Assembly (NCBI GenBank): GCA_025403435.1 | Contig: JAJQZP010000218.1 | Coordinates: forward strand, 372,001 to 436,000 | Origin: Artocarpus heterophyllus | Lineage: Eukaryota; Streptophyta; Magnoliopsida; Rosales; Moraceae | Length of the DNA: 64,000 nucleotides | Reading direction: 5' to 3' | Shown here: piece by piece, positions 34,967-47,500 of the stretch | How positions within the stretch are numbered: the stretch's first letter is position 1 | Layout: every line of letters begins with the position of its first letter | Translations under genes and position numbers: made by a program | Notes under the pieces: generated by a model | The model's database searches: none | What the model saw: only the letters and a program-made list of their open reading frames with translations | What the model was told of the DNA's origin: nothing

Positions 34967-36518
34967 ATATAGGGGAGTCTATGGTACCCTTCTTCAAGTT
35001 TGGACTGTCTGAACATAAAACATGAGCCGTTGATCGCAAAATCGAGGGCTAGGATTGTTTTGGGGGCATTACAAGGATGCTCCAACCGGCCTTTTACCTA
35101 ACCGGTGAGTTTTTCTTTTGATCTATTGAGAGAATGACTAGTCGTTTTGAGGACAGTTTAAAGCGTTTGAATATTTTATTCTTACTGTTCATATATTTTG
35201 CGTAATTTGTTTGGCATATTGATTGTGCGTTGGGGACTGGCCTTTGGAAGGCGGTTCAGGGATCGAAGAGGTGCTCTTCTTTGCCGCTGTTGGAGTGAAG
35301 GTGTTGTTGATTTCGGCCTATTTTTAAACACTAGGGAAGAAAACCTTGGACTCGAAGTCGGATTGAAATTTGAAATTTTTTGGAAGTCGTCGAAGTCCAA
35401 AAGTGTTGATTTTCCACTTCTCTTTTATTTTCCATACTTAATTTGAAAGGACTTTGAGCAATGTTTTGATGCTTTTGTTCATAGTGGATTATTTGCATAT
35501 GTTATTTATGTTTGGTAGTGGCAGGCAATGAAGAAGAGCGACCCTCTGGAGACGGAGGTGCTGAACGTAGACGGTGGCAACACTGGAAATGGTTGTTGTT
35601 GTGGTTCCAAATCCGGCCATGCAGAGGTCGTTTGGGAAGTTAGTTCAAACTTAAAAATTGTAATATATGAGTACTTTATACTATAACAAACTTTTATTTT
35701 TTACTGTAGCATGTAAGAACTTTACGCTATACAAACTCTAATCTTGGTTTTCTAACAAGCTTTTCAAAGAAACTCGTAGTCGCTGAGGGAAATGGCCAGG
35801 CACCGTCCAAAGGCATTGATTGTCGTCGCTCACCATCTACATTTTACATTCGAGCTTCTCAAATTTAAGTACCAAAGTCAGCTATGGTGAAGTTCTTCTA
35901 CACCAAAAAATGCAGCCAGATTTAACCAACATAACTATAAATTGTTATGTTTGACGTATCCATCTGTTACTGTCCTCTTCATTAGTGTTACACTGTCGTA
36001 TATAAAATGTAAAATGTTATGTTTCATGTCTCTATGTTTTACTGTCTTCTTCATGACTGTTTCTTTGTCCTATATCAACAGGCAATCGCTTTTAGCACAA
36101 AAACAGTCGAAAATAAAGAAGGAATTTACTGAATTAGGCAAAGAACCTGAAAAAAAATCACGACACCACCCTGTCCGTTACACAAGTTTTCCGACACCAA
36201 TCGGTCATTCGTACGGCAAAGCCAATATATCAATAATATAAAACTCTAAAAGCAAACAAGAATCGCTACAGTACAAAGACAAGATGAACGGGGAGAGGTG
36301 ACACGTGAGATTCGGAAGGTTCGGATGTCCGGGGCAGTACCAGAAATATATATATATATCTATAGCCTTCTATATATATGTATATATGTATTCATATGTT
36401 TGCTTGTGTTCTGGGTCATAATAAAAGATTGAATCTAACTTGAATAGTAGTAGACTAATCGGCTAAGAGCCAACAGCCAACTTTGTATCCAAGGAACATC
36501 TTTTTCCGTTCTATCTGA
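33610..36518. other. intergenic; MITE fragments and TA microsatellites
   Basis: 34080-34215 carries the dispersed MITE-like motif (ends near CAAACACACTC). (TA)n runs lie at 34886-34906 and 34929-34961. The segment 35035-35640 is less AT-rich, with short frames I cannot assign. 35660-35735 is another MITE-motif fragment. (TA)n also occurs at about 36348-36385. No gene was supported. Confidence 0.5.
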
Positions 36519-36526
36519 TGTTCAAT
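36519..36526. repeat. 8-bp target-site duplication TGTTCAAT, left
   Basis: Identical to 37204-37211. An 8-bp TSD is diagnostic for hAT-type insertion. Confidence 0.9.
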
Positions 36527-37203
36527 TAGGGTTGATAATTTGGGTCACGACACAATGACACGACACGAACCCAACACAAAAAATACGGGTTAGGGTTGGA
36601 AAAATAAGCCTCGGGTTAGAATTGGGTCGAACTCCTCTAACCCGCACAAAAAACGGGTTGGGTTCGGGTCAACCCGAAATAACCCGTCAAAAATGTGTCG
36701 AAATCAGGTTAACCTGAAAATTGTTAATCAACCCGTATAACCCAAATTAAACTCGTGTGATCTTAATGTAACCCATATAACCTGAAATTAATTTTAATGT
36801 GTCAAATTAGTCTAACATTTGTTATATATCCAATTTGACATGATTCTAATTTCTAGCATATTTGTTTTTATTAAACTTATACAAAATTTTGTTAACTTTT
36901 TTGATGGTTTTGTTTTGTTGGGTTATTGTTTATTTTGTAGGCTTATTGTTGGGTCTATCGTGTTGCGGGTCTATCAGGTTTAGCGGATCAGTGTGTTGTG
37001 TCAACACGAACATGCACAAAGTAGTATATTGGCAGGTTGCATGGGTCGGGTCGTGTCAACCCGTTTACAAGTCAGGTCGTGTCTGGGTTGGGCTTTTTTT
37101 GACCTGTCAGGTCACGGGTCGGGTTCGGGTTGACGTGTTGGCTGTTTATATAAGGGCTCAACCCGACCCAAACCCAACCCGTGGACCCGAATTGCCAGCC
37201 CTA
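36527..37203. mobile_element. non-autonomous hAT-type element (677 bp)
   Basis: Left end TAGGGTTGATAATTTGGGTC and inverted right end TAGGGCTGGCAATTCGGGTC form the terminal inverted repeats; perfect TSD TGTTCAAT on both sides. Subterminal regions are filled with repeated ACCCGAC/GGGTCGGGT-type words in both orientations, likely transposase-binding sites. The 122-codon plus-strand frame at 36862-37230 runs across the right end and is not a gene. Confidence 0.88.
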
Positions 37204-37360
37204 TGTTCAATATGCCGGAACAAAGTTTGACTATGAGCATTATATGGAATGAATTGCAAATGCATATACTGCTACAACGCGTGCTATTGGCAACAATATT
37301 GTCATTGTAAATATTCAAGCAATTATAACAATATAAAGTTGTAAATGTGGGCTTTATTTG

Positions 37361-37900
37361 CACTACTATATTCTTGTCGCTAAAAATATTTGCAACATAT
37401 CATCGCATATTCATACATATTTGTCTTGACATGTCATCGCAAATAATTAAAAAAAATATCCTTTCGTATTTGCGATGATATATTTAGTGCCTAAACTTAT
37501 GTGGTGTGAAGTTTTCTCGCACTACTCGACGACATCATTGTTGCAAATAATAACAAGGTGCCTGTGGCAATCACCGGATTCATATTTACGACGACATTAT
37601 ACTAATAGGATATAGCTGTATTTGGTTGTCAAACACGTTGACTATGAGATTATTTGCAATGATAAACTTGTCACAAAAGGTAAATTTAATTTTTTGTCAA
37701 AATTTTGGTGGAAGAAAAGGTGGTATATTGAATTTTATTTGCAACATTTTTAATTTGTCATCACAAAAAGTTGTTCGAGGCTTATCTTAACTGAATTAAA
37801 TGAGATGCCATCGTTTTGTTTATCTTTTGTGAGGAAATTATACTTATTTGCAACGATAAAATGTTGTCGCAAATAGCTCTGCATATAAACAAATCCAAGG
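37361..37900. repeat. CACTA-like subterminal repeat cluster
   Basis: CACTACTATATTCTTGTCGC at 37361 and CACTACTCGACGAC at about 37518 look like CACTA termini. Between and beyond them, words of the type ATTTGCGACGA or TTGTCGCAAATA occur repeatedly in both orientations (37377, 37430, 37467, 37540, 37655, 37850). The opposite end could not be placed and no TSD was found. Confidence 0.35.
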
Positions 37901-39477
37901 GCTCCTCTTCCTCCTTTTTCTCAGACTTCCTTCTCCTCTTTCGACCCTTTCTCTTCGTTTCTCCATACTATTCCGTCTCAAATCTTTCCCATACTTCCAA
38001 TAACACATAGATTCATGAGCTTTGTATTGCAAAAACTCATATTATCAAACAATATTCATAAAAATCTCCCCAAAATTGGAAAGTCCCCAAACTTTTTCCC
38101 GGTTGAGTTTTGGAGGTTTTTGATTGTTTTTTGGCCATCTAACATTGAAGTTTTCACTGCTATCCTTGTTTTCTAACCCCGTTCTTAATGTGTTTTAGAT
38201 TATGTAAGTTTTTAATTTTCTAGTATTTGGATTTTTGAAATTGTGTTGTAAATTGGATTTTTGGAATTGTGAATATGTTTGTTAGATTGTGAATTGTTGT
38301 ATAATTATGAATTGTGATTGTGATTGTTTTTAAAGTTGTGTGACATGGGGTTGTTATAATGTGGATTGTTGTATAATTAGATTTTTGGGATTGTGATATT
38401 TGTAAAATTATGATATTTGATATTTGGAATTTTGGGATTGTGATTGTTTTTTAGGATTATAAATTGTGATTGTGATTGTTGTTGGAATCATGTAGTTATG
38501 GTTAAGTTAGTAATAAGTTGTTTATCCAAGTGGTTTGATATTGAAAATAAAATTTAGCATAATATAAAATTAATTTTGATACATTATAGTAATTAAAAAA
38601 TTGAAAGAATAAATGTTGAAGTTATTAAAAATAATAATTTAAATATCACATTCAAAGTTATTATTACTAATTAAAAAATTAAAATAAGGAAGCAAAAATT
38701 CTTAATTAACAATTAATGAACTAATTAATTAATTAAATATAAAGTAAAATAATATAATAAATCGTTATTATAAATTGATGAAGAATATCATAGTATAATT
38801 AATTATAATATTATTGTTAAGGATTAATCAATTAATATATTGTTTTAATTAATTAATATGAAAAAATAAATTGATTTTAAAATTATATATTATTATAAAT
38901 GGAGGAATAATTGTAATATTATTGTTTATGAAAATTAAGAAATTAATTTTATTCAAAAACAATAAGAACAATAAAATTATCATACAATTTGATAAGATTT
39001 GCATAAAATTTAATAAAATTGTCTTTCTTCAGAGATGATTTAGTTTGATATGTGACTTCATAGTCACAAAAACAACGTACGCGAGTATAAATTTGTATTT
39101 TATTTTGCACGTGCATGCATGATTTTACCTTAGACCCATTCGATGATCGTTATGTAGTAACACCAATGCTTAAATTGTCCCATTTGGATAGTTTGGTATT
39201 CTAATTTATATGTTTGTCATTTAATTTCACACATACATTTGGTAGAAGTTTTGATACATCTTTTTTTGTTCTCTGGGTGTGTGCCTAATAGTACACTTAA
39301 GAAAACTAAAGGGAGAGGCTGCCAAAATTTCTATAGAAATGGGGCGTTGTAGGATGAGTAACACAATACGTAAATTACAATACTAAATGGGATAGGGCCT
39401 TACCCTATAGGTTTGAAGTAAAGGCGGTGTCTAGAATTTCATGCATACAGATATTAACCAGTTAATTTATGTTTGTT
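37901..39477. other. intergenic, low-complexity TTGTGATTG tract and AT-rich DNA
   Basis: 38230-38500 is a low-complexity run of TTGTGATTGTGATTG-like words. 38500-39010 is extremely AT-rich. No gene was recognised. Confidence 0.55.
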
Positions 39478-39482
39478 ATTGT
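39478..39482. repeat. target-site duplication ATTGT, left
   Basis: Repeated at 44607-44611 directly after the right LTR. Confidence 0.9.
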
Positions 39483-39997
39483 TGTTAGAAATCAAAGCAA
39501 TAAGCAACAAGAAATAGAGAGAAAATTACACACAAGATTTTACATAGAAAAACCCTAATGAATGGTGAAAAAACCACGGACAGAGGAGAAGCAATCCACT
39601 AATCACAAAACGAAAATTACAAAGGTGTTTAGAGCGTTCAAATACAGAAATTCACTCACTCAATCACTCACAAACTCACAAAACTGAGTTCTCTATATCA
39701 CTCTTAACACTATGATCTCTTTGAAATTTTATGACTCTTTATGACTCTCTAATGTGACTCTCTGTTGTGTCTCTCTAATGTGACTCTCTGTAAACTATAG
39801 AGAATATGACATATTTATATATATAGGGACTCAAACCTTAGCCCAAAATAACCCAAAAACGTGTAAAAATGCGAAATATACAATCAGGCCGCATCGGAGC
39901 ATTGTGGCACTGGTTTTCCAAAATTGGAGCACCGCAGTACTACTTTCAAGCGCCGCCTTTTTGCCAAAAAGGATTTTGGGTCACCCATATAATAACA
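39483..39997 (-). repeat. 3' LTR of the Copia element
   Basis: 515 bp, clearly diverged from its partner by substitutions and small indels (for example AAATAGAGAG here, AAATAAGGAG there), so the insertion is much older than the 15564 element. Confidence 0.9.
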
Positions 39998-40087
39998 ATC
40001 TCCACCTTGACACAAAATCCACCATAAAGAACTCCAACATGTGATTAACCAAATTCTTCACCTCTTCCACAAAGCCCCAACTGGCAA

Positions 40088-43000
40088 CTAACTGGCACGA
40101 GCATGAACTCCAACCAAGTTCAAGCAATGCTCAAACTTAGCTGTAGGTAACGACTTAGTCATCATATCAATAGGATTATTATGTGTATTGATTTTGCTCA
40201 CAACAATATCACCACGAGCAACAATATCACAAACAAAGTGATAACGAACGTCAATGTGCTTCGTCTTCTCATGAAACATTTGATCTTTAGTGAGAAAAAT
40301 AACACTCTGGCTATCACACATCACTATAGAAGTCTGCAAGTCTTCACTGAGTTCTCCAAATAGGCCTTTCAACCAAATAGCTTCTTTGAAAGCCTTTGTA
40401 ATAGCCATATATTCAGCTTCAGTAGTAGACAAAGCAACAGTTGCCTGTAAGGTAGCCTTCCAACTAATAGCACAACCACCAACTGTAAATACATACCTGG
40501 TAAGCGACCTCCTCTTATCCAAGTCTCCAGCATAATCAGAATCAATGTATCCCACAACACCATCTCTAGTCCTTCCAAAGTGCAAACAAACATCAGTAGT
40601 ACCACGCAAGTATCTAAGAATCCATTGCACCACTTTCAGTGCTCTTTACTTGGATTGGCTATGTACCTACTAATTACACTAACTGCATATGATAAATCTG
40701 GGCGAGAACATACAATAGCATACATGAGGGAACCGACTGCACTAGAGTATGGAACACATGACATGTACTCAATCTCATCATCTGACTATGGAGCTAACGC
40801 AGCTAAAAGTCTAAAATGTGCTGCTAATGGAGTGCTCACTGGTTTTGCTTTCTGCATGTTGAACCTGCGCAAAACTTTTTCGATGTATCCTTTCTGACTC
40901 AGATATAGCTTACCGGCCTTTCTATTTCTCAAAATCTCCATGCCGAGAATCTTCTTAGTAGTCCCCAAGTCCTTCATCTCAAACTCTCTACTGAGTTGAA
41001 CCTTTAACTTCTTAATCTCTCCTTTATTCTTAGCAGCAATCAACATATCATCAACATAAAAGAGCAAATAAACAAAAGACCCATCATCACCCTTCTTGAA
41101 GTGGACACAACTATCATAACTACTCCTCTTAAACTCATGAGCGATCATAAATGAGTCGAATCTCTTATACCACTACCTAGGAGATTATTTTAAACCGTAA
41201 AGAGACTTTTTCAATTAGCAAACATAGTTGTCTTTACCCATAACAATGAAACCCTCGGGTTGCTGCATGTAAATGTCTTCCTTGAGCTCTCCATGTAAAA
41301 ATACCGTCTTTACATCTAACTGCTCAAGCTCAAGATCATGAGTGGCCACAATATTAAGCAAGGCTTGAATTGAGCTATGCTTAACCACAGGAGAAAAAAC
41401 ATCTGTAAAGTCAACACTTGAAAATTGACTGTATTCTTTTTCAATCAGTCTAGCCTTATACCTATCATCTTCAACTCCTGGTGTGCCTTATTTTCTTTTA
41501 AATACCCATTTGTAGCGAACAGCTTTCTTTCCTTTGGGTAACTTCACCAAATCCCATGTGTCATTCTTATGCAGGGATTTCATCTCCTCATGCATAACAA
41601 TCATCCACTTACCAGAGTCAACTAAATTAATTGCCTCTGAATAGGTAGAAGGTTCCTCACAAGACTCAATACCTTCTACCAATGATAAAGCATAAGCCAC
41701 CAAGTCGGCCTTAGCATACCTTTTTGGAGGCTTAACATCTTTCCTCGGCCTATCCTTAGCAATAGAGTACTGTGGTGGCGGCGGTAATGGCGATAGGGAA
41801 GTGCTATCATCTTGACTCTATAAACTTGATGGGAAACTCGGACCGGATGATGTACCTGTCTCTATTTGAAACTCTACCTGTTTGCCAAATCTGTCCCGAT
41901 CAACATCACTAGACCCCGTATAGATGTCCCACGTAACATGAAAGTCTCATCAAATACAACATCTCTACTAATAATAACTTTCTTGATTTTCGAGCACCAT
42001 AACTTATAGGCTTTAACTCCATGCTTATAACCAAAAAATATGCACTTTAAGGATCTAGGCTCTAATTTTTCATTGTCAACATGAGCATAAGCAGGACAAC
42101 AAAAAATTCTAAAATTTGAGTAATCTGCAGGTCCTCTTGACCACATCTCTTGTGGTGTCTTCTTATTAATAGCGATGGAAGGAGAGCGATTAACCAAATA
42201 GTAAGCTGTAGAAGCAGCTTCAGCCTAAAATGACTTAGGTAGCCCAGCATTGGAGAGTATGCAGCGCACTTTCTCCATCAACATCTTGTTCATCCTCTCG
42301 GCCACACTATTTTACTGCGGAGTACGTCGGACTGTTAAGTCCCTCAGAATTCCCTCTGATTTACAGAAGGTATTCAATTTATTTGAACAAAACTCCAAGC
42401 CATTATCAGTGCGGAGACGTTTAACTGGCTTACCGGTTTGCTTTTCTATCATGGTCTTTCCAATCTTTGAATGTAGCAAAGACATCATTCTTCTGCTTCA
42501 AAAAGAATGTCCATACCTTTCTGGAATAGTCGTCAATGATGGTAAGCATATAATTAGCACCACCATAAGAAGAAACAGTAGACGGTCCCCAAAGGCCAGA
42601 ATGAACATACTCCAAAATATCTTTTGTGTTGTTAATGCCTTTACCAAATCGAACTCTCTTTTGCTTTTCAAAAACATAGTGCTTACAGAACTCCATCTTG
42701 CTTGTGCACTATCCATTAAGCAGTCCATGCTTACTTAACTTTGCCATCCCAAGCTAACTCATATGCACCAGTCGTATATGCCATAACTTAGTGAGATCAC
42801 TATCAGACATAGTGGATGTAGTAACTTTTGCATCACCAACAACTGTAGTACCCTACAAAACATACAAACCAACAGTCTTCTTCTATGCTTTCATCATCAC
42901 AAGAGCGCCTTTACTGACTTTCAAAACTCCACCTTCACCGATGTACTTATACCCTTTAGCATTAAGAGTACCTAAGGAAATTAAATTCCTTTTAAGACCA

Positions 43001-44050
43001 GAGACATGCCTTACATCACCTAGTGTCCTCACTACACCATCATGCATCTTAATTCTGACAGTACCAATACTAGCAACCTTGCATGGGGTGTTGTTTTTCA
43101 TCAAAACAGATCCCTTAGGAACCATCTCATATGTTGAAAACCAGTCCCAATTGGGACATATATGAAACGTACATACAGAGTCAAGAACCCAATCCTCACA
43201 AGATTTAGAATTACCATCAGAAATTACTAAAAGCTCACCACCAGAGTCTTCTTCAACAACACTAGCCTCAGCAGAGTCCAGTTTCTTTCCTTTCTGATTT
43301 TTAACCCTCTTGTTTTTATTCTGTAGCTTATAACATTCAGTTTTAATGTGCCCTTTCTTCTTGCAATAGTTACAGAACTTCTCCTTATTTATGGATTTAG
43401 ACCTACCTCTATTCTCAGCCCCATAACTTTTCTCTTGGGTTTTACCTCTAACAACTAGACCCTCTCCTTGTGTTTTAGATCTAGTCACTAACTGCTTCAT
43501 CTTTTCTTTAAAAAATAATACCTCAAAAACCTCATCTAAGGTAAGAGTATCCCAACTATACAAGATAGTATCCCTAAATATGGGATACGACGAAAGCAGT
43601 GAACGTAATAAAATTAACCCAAGGTCTTCTTCATCATACTTAACTTTCATAGCCTCCAAATTAGACACAATCTCCTTAAACAGAGTTAAGTGATCCTCGA
43701 GAGACGTACCTTCAGACATTCAGTGAGAGTATAGACGTGCTTTAAATGAATTTTGCTAGTCAGACTCTTGGTCGTGCATAATTGCTCCAACTTGAGCCAT
43801 AAAGCAGCAGCAATCTTCTCCTTTAGTACATCATGCAAATTTTATTTGACAGATGAAGGTGTATTTAGGACAGAGCCTTTCAGTCTTTACGCTCCTTTTC
43901 CTCCTTCGTCCATAACGAGGGCATCTTATTGAAACCCAATAGCGCATCATCAAGGTTCATCTACGCCAGAACAGACCGCATCTTCACTTGCCATAAAGAA
44001 AACCTTGTTGTGCGATCTAGCAGCGGAATATCAAATTTCATGGTTGCCAT
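40088..44050 (-). pseudogene. Copia gag-pol polyprotein, frameshifted and stop-interrupted
   Basis: Reading from the right: Gag begins at about 44050 (MATMKFDIPLLDRTTRFSLW) but meets stops within 30 codons. The frame at 43719-42883 has the rest of Gag with zinc knuckle CNYCKKKGHIKTEC and the protease region WVLDSVCTFHICP, where the usual DSG/DSA triad reads DSV. Integrase pieces lie at 42696-42430 and 42197-41874, a linker at 41703-41488, reverse transcriptase with YVDDM at 41148-40786, and RNase H ([32 protein letters not shown]) at 40633-40088. Several frameshifts and stops separate these blocks, so no functional polyprotein is expected. Confidence 0.93.
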
Positions 44051-44081
44051 TGCAAATCAAAGCAAACGCTCTGATATCACT

Positions 44082-44606
44082 TGTTAGAAATCAAAGCAAT
44101 AAGCAACAAGAAATAAGGAGAAAATTACACACAAGATTTTACATGTAATGAAGGGTGAAAAAACCACGGGCGAAGGAGAAACAATCCACTAATCACAAAA
44201 CAAAAATTACAACAGTGTTTAGAGCTCTTAAATACAGAAATTCACTCAATCAATCACTCACAAACTCACAAGACTAAATTCTTTGTATCACTCTTAGCAC
44301 TATAATCTCTATGAAATTTTGTGACTCTCTAATGTGACTCTCTATTGTATCTCTCTAATGTGACTCTTTGTAAACTATGGAGAATATGACATATTTATAT
44401 GTATGGGGACTTAAACCCTAGCCCAAAATAATCCACAAACGCATAAAAACTCAAAATATACAATCAGACCGTATCGGAGAGCCGCGACGTTACTTTCAAG
44501 CGCCGCGGAGCTGGTTTTCCCGGATTGAAGCGCTGCGGCGCTGCTTTCAAGCACCGCGGCACTGCTTTTTTGCCAAAAAGGATTTTGGGTCACCCATATA
44601 ATAACA
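44082..44606 (-). repeat. 5' LTR of the Copia element
   Basis: 525 bp; partner of 39483-39997. TSD ATTGT follows at 44607-44611. Confidence 0.9.
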
Positions 44607-44611
44607 ATTGT

Positions 44612-44705
44612 GTATAATTGAAATGCCCATTGACAAGAGTAAGATAAGTGTAATATATAACCCGCAATATATATGCCGAGTGATCGTATTTGCTCATATG
44701 TATGA

Positions 44706-44739
<34 letters not shown>

Positions 44740-45587
44740 CCTTAAAAAATATTGCAAAGTAGTTTAATTGCAAGTCATTATATTGCAAACGAATTGAAAA
44801 GAAGAAGAAGAAGAAGCTAGCAACATATCATAAATTGTTATAATAAAAAAAGGTTAGGAAATACCATCATTTTTTTCTTCATAGGAATGATAACAAGATA
44901 AGTTTGAGCAAAGCTGTAATAGAAGATAAAAATAATGGTTTATAATTATGCTTTAGTTTTATTAGTTTGTGTAATAACATGTGACAAGAAGAAAAGGTAG
45001 AGAATGATAAATAAAGTGACAAAAAAATAACCCTAGTATTTCTTATCGAGTGTATTGTTGCACTTCAAACTATTTACTTTTTGCATAATGTTTATTAAAC
45101 TTTCAATCTTTGCAAAATGCACCATAAACTTAAAAATCATTAGCAATTAAGGTTTAACAGTTACTTCAATTTTTTTAATGAGCAGCTCTACGCAAAAAAA
45201 AAAAAAAAAAAAAACTTATGTGCGAATTTCATGATCAAAATCGTTTATGTCTTTTAACGTTCGTTAGTTATTCGACTTCAATTGTCAAGGATTTCAACAT
45301 TTAAAGTGTATTTTGTCAAAATTAAAAATTTAAAATATATTATAAAAAAATGAATAATTTATAATGCCTCAGTAGAACAGAACCTTTCTCATTAGTTATT
45401 CCTTCCCAAAAACAAAGAGCTTGTTTTCTTAAGAATCTTATTAAAGCAAAAAGGAAATTTTGGCAGTTATTTCGAGGATGGAGAAGGGATATGGGTCTTA
45501 CCCTTTACAACAAACATGTGACGTGGCAGACCCAGTTATTGTTGTTAAACCTTTTGAGGTCACCTTTTGTTTGTCCTAACTGGCTTC
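44612..45587. other. intergenic; upstream region of the VQ gene
   Basis: (AT)n at 44709-44738 and poly(A) at 45194-45213. No gene. The right part is the likely promoter of the VQ gene. Confidence 0.5.
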
Positions 45588-45593
45588 TATATA
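45588..45593 (+). promoter_or_regulatory. candidate TATA box of the VQ gene
   Basis: TATATA in TTCTATATACTCAC, about 240 bp before the predicted 5'-UTR splice donor, followed by pyrimidine-rich leader sequence (CTTCTTCTTC and TTTCCCTTCC words). Confidence 0.4.
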
Positions 45594-45830
45594 CTCACAA
45601 TAACAAAATATTAGGTTTCAATTTTGGTTTGAACATGTCACTTTTCTCTTTTATTTTATTATTATTATGATTATTTTTTTACCTTTAAGTCATCAATTCC
45701 TTCTTCTTCAAATTTCTGTCGTTCTTACAATTCACTTTCCCTTCCTTTTGTCCATTTGCTCTCTTCAACTTTTGCAGTTGGGTGCCTCCAGAGCCCAGAC
45801 TTGATGGAAATCCAATAGAAGGTTTTTGAG

Positions 45831-47438
45831 GTATGTTCTAAACTTGTTTTCTTTAATTGATTGTTTTAAATGATTCTTTTTTTTTTTTTGGGGAAAAATA
45901 TCAAAACAATAAGAATATGAAAATTGAAGAACTAGATTGGTGAGTTTGACGGTGAAGTTAGTTGTTTCAGCTCATTAAAAATGGTTCTTCTAATTTCACT
46001 CTCATGTTTTATATTGATTTTTGTGAAACAGTGATTGCGGATAAGATCACAAATCCTTTTCCTTCATGGTTCTGGTTCCTTTGCTATTTAGAAAATAAAC
46101 CTTTAGTCTCTATTTAGTACTTTTTTTTTCTCCCAATAAAACCTTCAGATGCAATGGCTATAATAAAAGGTCTTAGCATCTAAAGTCCGTTCAAGATTTA
46201 AATCATCTGTCTAATTTTTACGTATCACCCATACATATTATTTAAAAATTTTAAAATAATGCTTAATTGACTCAAAAAGTTCTTTTCATTCATGTAGAAT
46301 AATAATTCTACTACTCATAAATGTATAAGCCATAGTCTAATATGTAGTGTATTTTACATGCTTAATTGAATAGGGTTGCTTAATTGAATTTTATATGCTT
46401 TTTCTTAAATAATACGTCATAATATGATTAGATAGACACAATTCCGTCCAAACAAATCATTAAATTTCAATTCATTTTCATTCCATGCAAGTCTTAGACA
46501 AGATTGTTCGGTTTCTATGACAAGTTTGTGTTGGTTCAGCACTTAAAATTAAAATTGGTTAGATAGAATGTTAAATACTAGGCTCCTTAACTCTTGCCCA
46601 GGACTTAGGAAAGCAGGATTTTTAGGGCGGCATGCAAGTCTGTTTTTGGATAGCAATTTATTCATCATATATATATATATATATAGACACACACACTCTC
46701 TAAAGAAACAAACAAAAAAATCAAAAGATTTTTGCGGAAATTTTGATGTGTTTTCAAAAGCAATTCCTTCTTTCAAAATTTCATGAGGAATTTATGTTTA
46801 ACACTATCTAGTCATCTTCAATAGGGTTTTTTTTTTTTTTTTTCTTCATGTATCATGATGTGACAATATGCCGTAGTACGCCTTCCAAAAAAAAAAAAAA
46901 GTCTAATGATATTTCAAAAAGTCTTGCAGTTTAAACCATGGCTAAGGCTTGTCTCGACTTTTCAACTGATCTAGACTATGGATAATAAAAAAATAAAAAA
47001 TAAAAAATAAAGAGAACAACAAGCGTTGGCAAAATATTCAACATTTTTCTAATTTCCGGATTATGAAGTAATGTTTCCTAAGAGGGGGAACCGAGTTTAA
47101 ACAGAAATTGCGAACTAGATTTTGGTCTAATCATGCTATCATGTACAATGTTAAATATATATATATATATATGAGTTTGTTTTTAACGATTACGTTCTCA
47201 ATAGTTAAATTCTAATAAGGATATATTTTAACAATAATTGATTATATGGCGTAATAAGAATTCAACCTTATTAAATTAATTATTATATATATATATATGT
47301 GCCAATATTACTTAGATCCAAACTAGTGGTGATTAGTGGAGATCCAACATTATTCTTCTACTTCTCAGCAATAAGGGAAGAAGCCAATTTTACCACTTCA
47401 TATTTTGAACCTTTTTATTATTTTATTATATTTTTCAG
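45831..47438 (+). other. predicted 5'-UTR intron of the VQ gene
   Basis: Donor GAG|GTATGT at 45831 and acceptor TTTTTCAG| at 47438 (1608 bp), with a T-rich tract before the acceptor. It contains (TA)n at 46665-46684, 47155-47172 and 47284-47298 and a fragment at about 46275-46390 related to the 25063-25375 repeat. Supported by splice signals only. Confidence 0.5.
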
Positions 47439-47500
47439 GTCCAAAGCCTCGTCAACAGAGTAAGAAGAGTCTTTCTCCCAATGAAAGTAAATTAACAATA

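Larger units (their letters stand above)
39483..44606 (-). mobile_element. Ty1/Copia LTR retrotransposon, decayed
   Basis: A 5124-bp element in minus orientation with TSD ATTGT on both sides. LTRs are 39483-39997 (3', 515 bp) and 44082-44606 (5', 525 bp), both reading TGTTAGAAATC...ATAACA on the plus strand. The primer site next to the right LTR reads TGATATCAGAGC on the minus strand, an initiator-Met type with one change. The polypurine tract next to the left LTR reads AAGGTGGAGA. Length and order match a complete Copia element, but the coding part is broken. The gag and pol style is Tork/Tnt1-like. Confidence 0.93.

Noticed and set aside
36862..37230. 122-codon plus-strand ORF
   Set aside because: It crosses the right end and TSD of the hAT-type element, so it cannot be an original gene.
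40290..40897. Plus-strand ORFs over the RNase H and reverse transcriptase region
   Set aside because: They are shadows of the Copia pol pseudogene on the minus strand.
42250..43165. Plus-strand ORFs of 162 and 124 codons
   Set aside because: They are antisense shadows of the Copia gag and integrase regions.
47405..47500. Upstream extension of the VQ frame
   Set aside because: It includes the predicted intron end and has no ATG in exon sequence. The ATG at 47501 begins the conserved region.
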